A model generated the notes under the pieces. The model was not told the DNA's origin, ran no database searches, and worked only from the letters and a program-made list of their open reading frames with translations. From the NCBI GenBank assembly GCA_021810725.1, contig JAJZIE010000100.1, forward strand, positions 1 to 8,549: a stretch of DNA of 8,549 bases, read 5' to 3'. Every line of letters begins with the position of its first letter. Position 1 is the first letter of the stretch. Origin of the DNA: Bacillota bacterium (GTDB taxonomy: Bacteria > Bacillota > Sulfobacillia > JAJZYS01 > JAJYTV01). Positions 5,407 through 8,549 of this stretch are shown here, piece by piece. The translations under genes and the position numbers were made by a program.

Positions 5407-6060
5407 CTAGCGCAGTCGCACCTCGATCGGCTGGCCGCGGCGGTAGCGCACAAGGCCCTCATGGCGCAGCGCGGCCAGATGCGCGCTGACCTGCTCGCGC
5501 GTGGTGAAGACGCGCGCCGCGATCTCCTGATGCGTGTGGACGCCCGCAAGCGGGGCGAAACCCTGCGCATCCACGGCGGATGTCGCCTCGCGCCGCAGGA
5601 AGTTCCAGAGCCGATCACGGACGGACGCCGTCGCGACCTCCTGCAACTGACGCTCCAGTTCCGCCAGGCGGTGGGTGAACATCTCGACGATCTGCCAGAG
5701 GCCCCCGCCATCCGCAAAGCGGGCCAGTTCCTCAAGGCCGATCCGCGCCACGCGCGCCTGCTCCAGGGCCACCGCCTGCTCTTGGCGGGCGCGAACCTCG
5801 CAGAAGCACAGCTCGCCGAAGGACTCGCCGGGCTCGACATCCTGAAGAATGAACTCCTGCCCGTCGCCTCCGACGATGCTCGTGCGCACCCTGCCTTCGA
5901 GCAGAAGGTAGAAGTGGTCGGTCGGGTCGCCAGGGCGATAGAGCTGCTCCCCCTTGGCCACCTTGCGCACCGTCGCGTGCGGCAGGCCTAGCGCCAGGTC
6001 GCGGGCAAGCGCCGTCAAGGCGCCACACTGCCTGTGGTGCGCGAGGTGAAGGTCCGGCAC
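5407..6060 (-). CDS. Crp/Fnr-family transcriptional regulator
   Basis: This 217-residue regulator has a cyclic-nucleotide-binding-like beta-roll (about 12-115: GEQLYRPGDPTDHFYLLLEGRVR, then GESFGELCFCEV), a long dimerisation helix (about 119-142) and a C-terminal winged helix (about 144-217). The latter contains THQEIAARVFTTREQVSAHLAALRHEGLVRY; the recognition helix TTREQVSAHLAAL keeps the RE pair (R188, E189) that contacts DNA in Crp. The N-terminus is rich in possible metal or redox ligands (H5, H8, H9, C12), and C85/C87 sit in the beta-roll, so the signal could be redox, heme or metal rather than cAMP. The FNR four-cysteine cluster is absent. The GTG start at 6060 has AGGAG 9-10 nt upstream; extending to 6132 adds only a Pro/Arg-rich stretch. 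Likely target: the palindrome before the adjacent DUF2892 gene. Confidence 0.9.
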   Translation of the reverse strand: MPDLHLAHHRQCGALTALARDLALGLPHATVRKVAKGEQLYRPGDPTDHFYLLLEGRVRTSIVGGDGQEFILQDVEPGESFGELCFCEVRARQEQAVALEQARVARIGLEELARFADGGGLWQIVEMFTHRLAELERQLQEVATASVRDRLWNFLRREATSAVDAQGFAPLAGVHTHQEIAARVFTTREQVSAHLAALRHEGLVRYRRGQPIEVRLR

Positions 6061-6229
6061 GGGCTCTCGCTCCTTTCGCCCTGGGGGCCCGTGGCTACGC
6101 GGCCATCGACACCGCGGAGGGCGATACTTCATCCGACCCCACGGCGGGCACTACGCGACTCCTTCTGCCGAATCGGCGTGGCAACCGCCTACGATTTGGT
6201 GATGGACGCCTGTGCTGGACCACCGTGTC
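6061..6229. other. Intergenic region between the vapC end and the Crp/Fnr start
   Basis: These 169 nt must hold the regulator's promoter on the minus strand, but I see no convincing -35/-10 pair. An 11-bp palindrome GCCGAATCGGC at 6167-6177 is the only symmetric element noticed. No copy of TGTAT-N6-ATACA occurs, so autoregulation through that site is not supported. No tRNA-like fold was seen. Confidence 0.4.
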
Positions 6230-6616
6230 TCATGGCCTAATGACCAGCACTTCGACGCCCACGTCAAGCTTGGACCAGTTCCGATCAGCCGTGATGGCCG
6301 GGGCCTGCTCAGCCTTGGCCAACTGCAGGCAGGCCCGGTCGCCCAGGGACAGACCGGCGTGGCGTGTCGGGACGCGCAGATCTGCGGTTCCTTGCGCCTC
6401 TTCCGTGCCGAAGTCACGCACGGTGATCGGCAGCAGCCCGCACGCCGCCTGCGCCTCATCAGCGGGCATGCCGGCTTCCTGAAGTTTGGCAAGCACCTCG
6501 GATAGGTTGACGGCGCTGATCTGGGCACCGGGGAGATGACGAAGCACCACGTCCGCACCAGCCTCGTGATGCAAGAGAGCCAAGAGCGCCGAGGCGTCCA
6601 AGACGGTTGCTGCCAT
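6230..6616 (-). CDS. vapC: VapC-type PIN-domain toxin (ribonuclease)
   Basis: This 128-residue PIN-domain protein would act as an Mg2+-dependent endoribonuclease toxin, held inactive by the antitoxin encoded just upstream. The acidic catalytic residues are in place: D7 (TVLDASALLALL), E40 (AVNLSEVLAKL), D93 (LSLGDRACLQLA) and D111 (AITADRNWSKL). The length is typical of VapC and the active site looks intact. The ATG follows the antitoxin stop by 2 nt, so the two are co-translated. The RNA target cannot be told from the sequence. Confidence 0.92.
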   Translation of the reverse strand: MAATVLDASALLALLHHEAGADVVLRHLPGAQISAVNLSEVLAKLQEAGMPADEAQAACGLLPITVRDFGTEEAQGTADLRVPTRHAGLSLGDRACLQLAKAEQAPAITADRNWSKLDVGVEVLVIRP

Positions 6617-6618
6617 GG

Positions 6619-6858
6619 CTAAGACTCCTGCTTACGCTGGCTCAGCAACTCTGAGGCAAGGTCAAGGTTCCTCGGCACATAGCGGTCCACCAGGTCCTGA
6701 GCGCGCCGAACCGCCTCCTCGGTCTTCATGAGGCGCAGGGATGCGTCCTCCAACACCAGAACGAGTTCGTCTCCTTCGGCCAGCGACAACGCTTCCCGGT
6801 ACTTCGATGGGATGACGACGCGTCCGCCAGCCCCCAGGCGCACCCGCTCACGAGGCAT
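6619..6858 (-). CDS. vapB: VapB-type antitoxin with AbrB/SpoVT DNA-binding domain
   Basis: This 79-residue antitoxin starts with a swapped-hairpin AbrB-like domain (residues 1-47: RVRLGAGGRVVIPSKYREALSLAEGDELVLVLEDASLRLM, with the conserved GRVVIPSKYREAL). It ends with a helical tail (about 48-79) that would wrap the PIN toxin. Such antitoxins bind their own promoter, more tightly when complexed with toxin. The ATG at 6858 has only a G-rich ribosome site (GGGGTGG, 4 nt away). The promoter and a nested dyad lie directly upstream. The gene is 2 nt before vapC. Confidence 0.92.
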   Translation of the reverse strand: MPRERVRLGAGGRVVIPSKYREALSLAEGDELVLVLEDASLRLMKTEEAVRRAQDLVDRYVPRNLDLASELLSQRKQES

Positions 6859-6876
6859 GGTACCACCCCAAGCTTG

Positions 6877-6905
6877 AATATGGCACAGGCCAACAAGTGT
6901 GACAA
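6877..6905 (-). promoter_or_regulatory. Predicted housekeeping-sigma promoter of vapBC
   Basis: On the minus strand TTGTCA (complement of 6900-6905) and CATATT (complement of 6877-6882) are separated by exactly 17 bp, close to the consensus TTGACA-N17-TATAAT. Transcription would start near 6870, leaving a leader of about 12 nt before the vapB ATG. This short leader is the main weakness of the call. Confidence 0.6.
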
Positions 6906-6942
6906 CAGTGGAAAATGTGTCACTTGATCAGTACTGTGCCAT
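6880..6942. repeat. Nested inverted repeat over the vapBC promoter (probable operator)
   Basis: Three inverted repeats share a centre near 6910-6911: ATGGCACAG (6880-6888) with CTGTGCCAT (6934-6942), CAAGTG (6894-6899) with CACTTG (6921-6926), and GTGACA (6899-6904) with TGTCAC (6918-6923). The inner left arm overlaps the predicted -35 and the outer left arm overlaps the -10, as expected for an operator bound by the VapBC complex. The 104-nt gap (6859-6962) is also clearly richer in AT than its surroundings. Confidence 0.6.
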
Positions 6943-6962
6943 TTTGGTTACCAAGCCCCACC

Positions 6963-8165
6963 TCACTGTCCTGTGGGCCCACGGCGCCTCCTTCTGCCGA
7001 AGCGGCGGATGAAGGCGGCGACGAACTCGCGCGCCTTCTGTTCCGGGAACGGCTCGACGAAGCCGTACCGCGCGTGCTCGTAGGTGGCGACCCACTCGTC
7101 GTCCCAGCCCTGGCTCCTGGCGTAGCTTCGCGCGGTGGTGCCGGGGGGCAGGTCATGGCGGCGCACATGCAGCCCGACCGTCCGCCTCACCATCCGGCGC
7201 GCCCCTTCGCCGTAGTCCGGCGCGTGGCGCCTTTGCACCGCCGACCGGACGATGTCCTCTTCCTTCCCGGGCAGGTTGGCATCGGGGCTCTCCGCGATCT
7301 CCCGCACCTGCAGGCGCCGGTAGAGGAGATAGACGATCGCCGCGATCACCAGGACGGCCAGCACGATGAGAATGATGTCGAGCCGGTGCATGAAGACGGC
7401 CGAGTGGGTGCGTTGCGGCAAGCGCGGCTGCGGGGTGTGGATCTTGCTCTTCTGCTGCTTCGGCAGTTTCGGGTGATGGCCGAGAATGAGGCCGACGAAG
7501 AACTGCACGACATAGCCGATGACGTAGGCGATGGGCTTGAAGATGGCCGCCAGGACCGGCTGCAGGAAGTCGAAGACGTGGTGCTGCGCCGCGAAGCGCA
7601 CGGCGCCGATGATGGCGGCGATCACGGCCGCGACTGCCGCGATGGCGACCGATATCCTGAGCCCCGGCCGGGCGCTGCCCGGACGGGTGTCTCCGGCCTC
7701 GCGGCTGTGCGCGAGCGGCAGACCCGCGAGCGCGCCGACGAGGTAGAGGGCGACGCTGAGGCCGATCAGCCAGGGGCTTGGCCGACCGACCAGCGCGCGC
7801 GCCAGGACGACGAGCAGCAGGATGATCATGCCGCGCCTCTGTTCGACGCGCAGGAAGGCGACCGTGGCCTGCTGCGGCAGCGTGAGGGCCCGCGTGCTCT
7901 GCAGCAGCAGGAAGATGATCGCGAAGAAGAGGTTCCCGCTCTGCACCACGAGGGCCGAGGCGGCGGCCACGACGACGGCCGCCACGATGCTCAGGCGGTT
8001 TCCGCGCGGACGCAGGAGGGCAGGCAAAAGATAGGCGAGCGCAAAAAGCCAGAAGGGCACGTTCACGGCGGGCCACGCCGCCAGGGTGTAGAGCACGGCG
8101 CTCGACCAGCCGAAGGCCATGAGATGCAGACTCAGCCGCGGCACGCGGCTCAGGTAGGTGTTCAC
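6963..8165 (-). CDS. Polytopic membrane protein with DUF4129-like C-terminal domain
   Basis: This 400-residue membrane protein has about eight hydrophobic segments (roughly 36-51, 59-75, 78-90, 112-125, 132-148, 171-189, 205-228 and 262-281). A cytoplasmic-looking, charged C-terminus (about 285-395) contains YGEGARRMVRRTVGLHVRRHDLP, TARSYAR and a YEHARYGFVEP block that resembles the DUF4129 signature. In many bacteria such proteins sit beside MoxR ATPase, DUF58 and transglutaminase-like genes; their exact function is unknown to me. Here no transglutaminase motif is seen. The GTG start overlaps the upstream stop (GTGA), so translation is coupled to the DUF58-like gene. The protein ends with an Arg-rich tail (RRRRR). 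Confidence 0.8.
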   Translation of the reverse strand: MNTYLSRVPRLSLHLMAFGWSSAVLYTLAAWPAVNVPFWLFALAYLLPALLRPRGNRLSIVAAVVVAAASALVVQSGNLFFAIIFLLLQSTRALTLPQQATVAFLRVEQRRGMIILLLVVLARALVGRPSPWLIGLSVALYLVGALAGLPLAHSREAGDTRPGSARPGLRISVAIAAVAAVIAAIIGAVRFAAQHHVFDFLQPVLAAIFKPIAYVIGYVVQFFVGLILGHHPKLPKQQKSKIHTPQPRLPQRTHSAVFMHRLDIILIVLAVLVIAAIVYLLYRRLQVREIAESPDANLPGKEEDIVRSAVQRRHAPDYGEGARRMVRRTVGLHVRRHDLPPGTTARSYARSQGWDDEWVATYEHARYGFVEPFPEQKAREFVAAFIRRFGRRRRRGPTGQ

Positions 8166-8549
8166 AGCGCGACCGAGAGCGGCCGCACCCGGGGCGGGAT
8201 GGCAGGGTCGCCTTCCTGGGCGGGGCCGGTCTGCAGGAAGAAGGTGCGATGGTCGCGGCCCGCGCGCATCAGCGCGAACTGCAGGTCCTTCGTGAGATAC
8301 GGCGCGATCGCGATGATCTGCACCTGGTAGTCGAGGGTCGGCAGTTCCTCGAGCAGGATGAGGGGCAGGTTGCGGAAGAGTCCCGGGGGCCTTAGTTGCG
8401 CCAGGGCGGCCAGGATGCGCCCCAGCTGCTGCGGGCCGCTGCGCGGGCGCTCGCGCACGGAGAAGGGGCGCTTCCCGGCCGCCTCGCTGAAGACGCCGGT
8501 GACATAGAGCCCGACGGCCTGGCCACGGTCGATCAGGTGGTTCGCGAGG
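8162..8549 (-). CDS. DUF58-like protein, C-terminal part (5' end outside window)
   Basis: The frame is open to the window edge and gives the last ~128 residues: LANHLIDRGQAVGLYVTGVF, then a basic stretch (KRPFSVRERPRSGPQQLGRILAAL), then TLDYQVQIIAIAPYLTKDLQFALMRAGRDH. This matches the C-terminal (von Willebrand A-like) part of DUF58 proteins, which typically show LANYLLxxGxxVGL followed by a rule-like strand pattern. DUF58 proteins usually pair with a MoxR AAA+ ATPase encoded upstream, which would lie outside the window. The stop TGA overlaps the start of the next gene. An internal GTG at 8458 should not be used as a start. Confidence 0.7.
   Translation of the reverse strand, partial: LANHLIDRGQAVGLYVTGVFSEAAGKRPFSVRERPRSGPQQLGRILAALAQLRPPGLFRNLPLILLEELPTLDYQVQIIAIAPYLTKDLQFALMRAGRDHRTFFLQTGPAQEGDPAIPPRVRPLSVAL

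Noticed and set aside
5191..5991. Plus-strand open frame of 266 codons
   Set aside because: It is antisense to the Crp/Fnr and DUF2892 genes, both of which have clear family motifs and ribosome sites.
6061..6132. N-terminal extension of the Crp/Fnr regulator
   Set aside because: It adds a Pro/Arg-rich stretch not seen in the family; the GTG at 6060 has a good ribosome site.
6915..8330. Long plus-strand open frame (471 codons)
   Set aside because: It is antisense to the DUF4129 and DUF58 genes and its product is a low-complexity Asp/Arg/His-rich sequence without recognisable domains; such frames are common opposite GC-rich genes.
1..8549. CRISPR arrays, insertion sequences, rRNA or tRNA genes
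   Set aside because: No regularly spaced repeats, transposase motifs or tRNA-like folds were seen by eye; a dedicated scan (for example tRNAscan-SE) was not possible.

Overview
The window is a GC-rich bacterial chromosome segment. It carries the end of a chemotaxis operon, a peroxiredoxin gene with an in-frame TGA, a small redox/stress-looking group, a toxin-antitoxin pair and part of a membrane-protein operon. CheC and CheD next to CheA, CheB and CheR, a MinD/FlhG-type ATPase in the same cluster, and strong AGGAGG-type ribosome binding sites point to a flagellated, selenium-using bacterium. A high-GC Bacillota lineage is my best guess, but the sequence alone does not fix the taxon.

Plus strand, 1-4393: the C-terminal end of cheA, a single-site CheC-type phosphatase, cheD, cheB, cheR and a MinD/FlhG-like ATPase with an unusual N-terminal domain. 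Neighbours overlap by 4 nt (cheA/cheC, cheC/cheD) or 11 nt (cheB/cheR), or lie 40-67 nt apart, so this is probably one transcription unit. CheR and CheB set receptor methylation, CheD deamidates receptor glutamines, and the CheC-type protein would dephosphorylate CheY-P and may control CheD. CheA phosphorylates CheB. No cheW or cheY lies in the window.

Plus strand, 4505-4939: a peroxiredoxin (AhpC/TSA type) whose frame is crossed by a TGA exactly where the peroxidatic cysteine of the PxxxTxxC motif belongs. Homology continues without a break on both sides. Twenty-five nt after the TGA there is a perfect 6-bp hairpin with a GGUC loop, like the apical loop of the E. coli fdhF SECIS element. I read this as a selenocysteine-containing peroxiredoxin, which ordinary annotation would split or call a pseudogene. 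It is the most interesting item here. A strong hairpin terminator follows at 4957-4989.

Minus strand, 5040-6060: a 67-residue DUF2892-type membrane protein and a Crp/Fnr-family regulator. An AT-rich palindrome (TGTAT-N6-ATACA) lies upstream of the small gene, about 42 bp from a plausible transcription start. This is the usual geometry for class II activation by a Crp/Fnr protein.

Minus strand, 6230-6858: a vapBC-type toxin-antitoxin pair. Its promoter lies inside a 63-bp nested dyad that is probably the autoregulatory operator.

Minus strand, 6963-8549: a multi-membrane-span protein with a DUF4129-like C-terminus. It is translationally coupled (GTGA overlap) to an upstream DUF58-like gene that runs off the window. 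This matches the common MoxR/DUF58/DUF4129/transglutaminase cluster.
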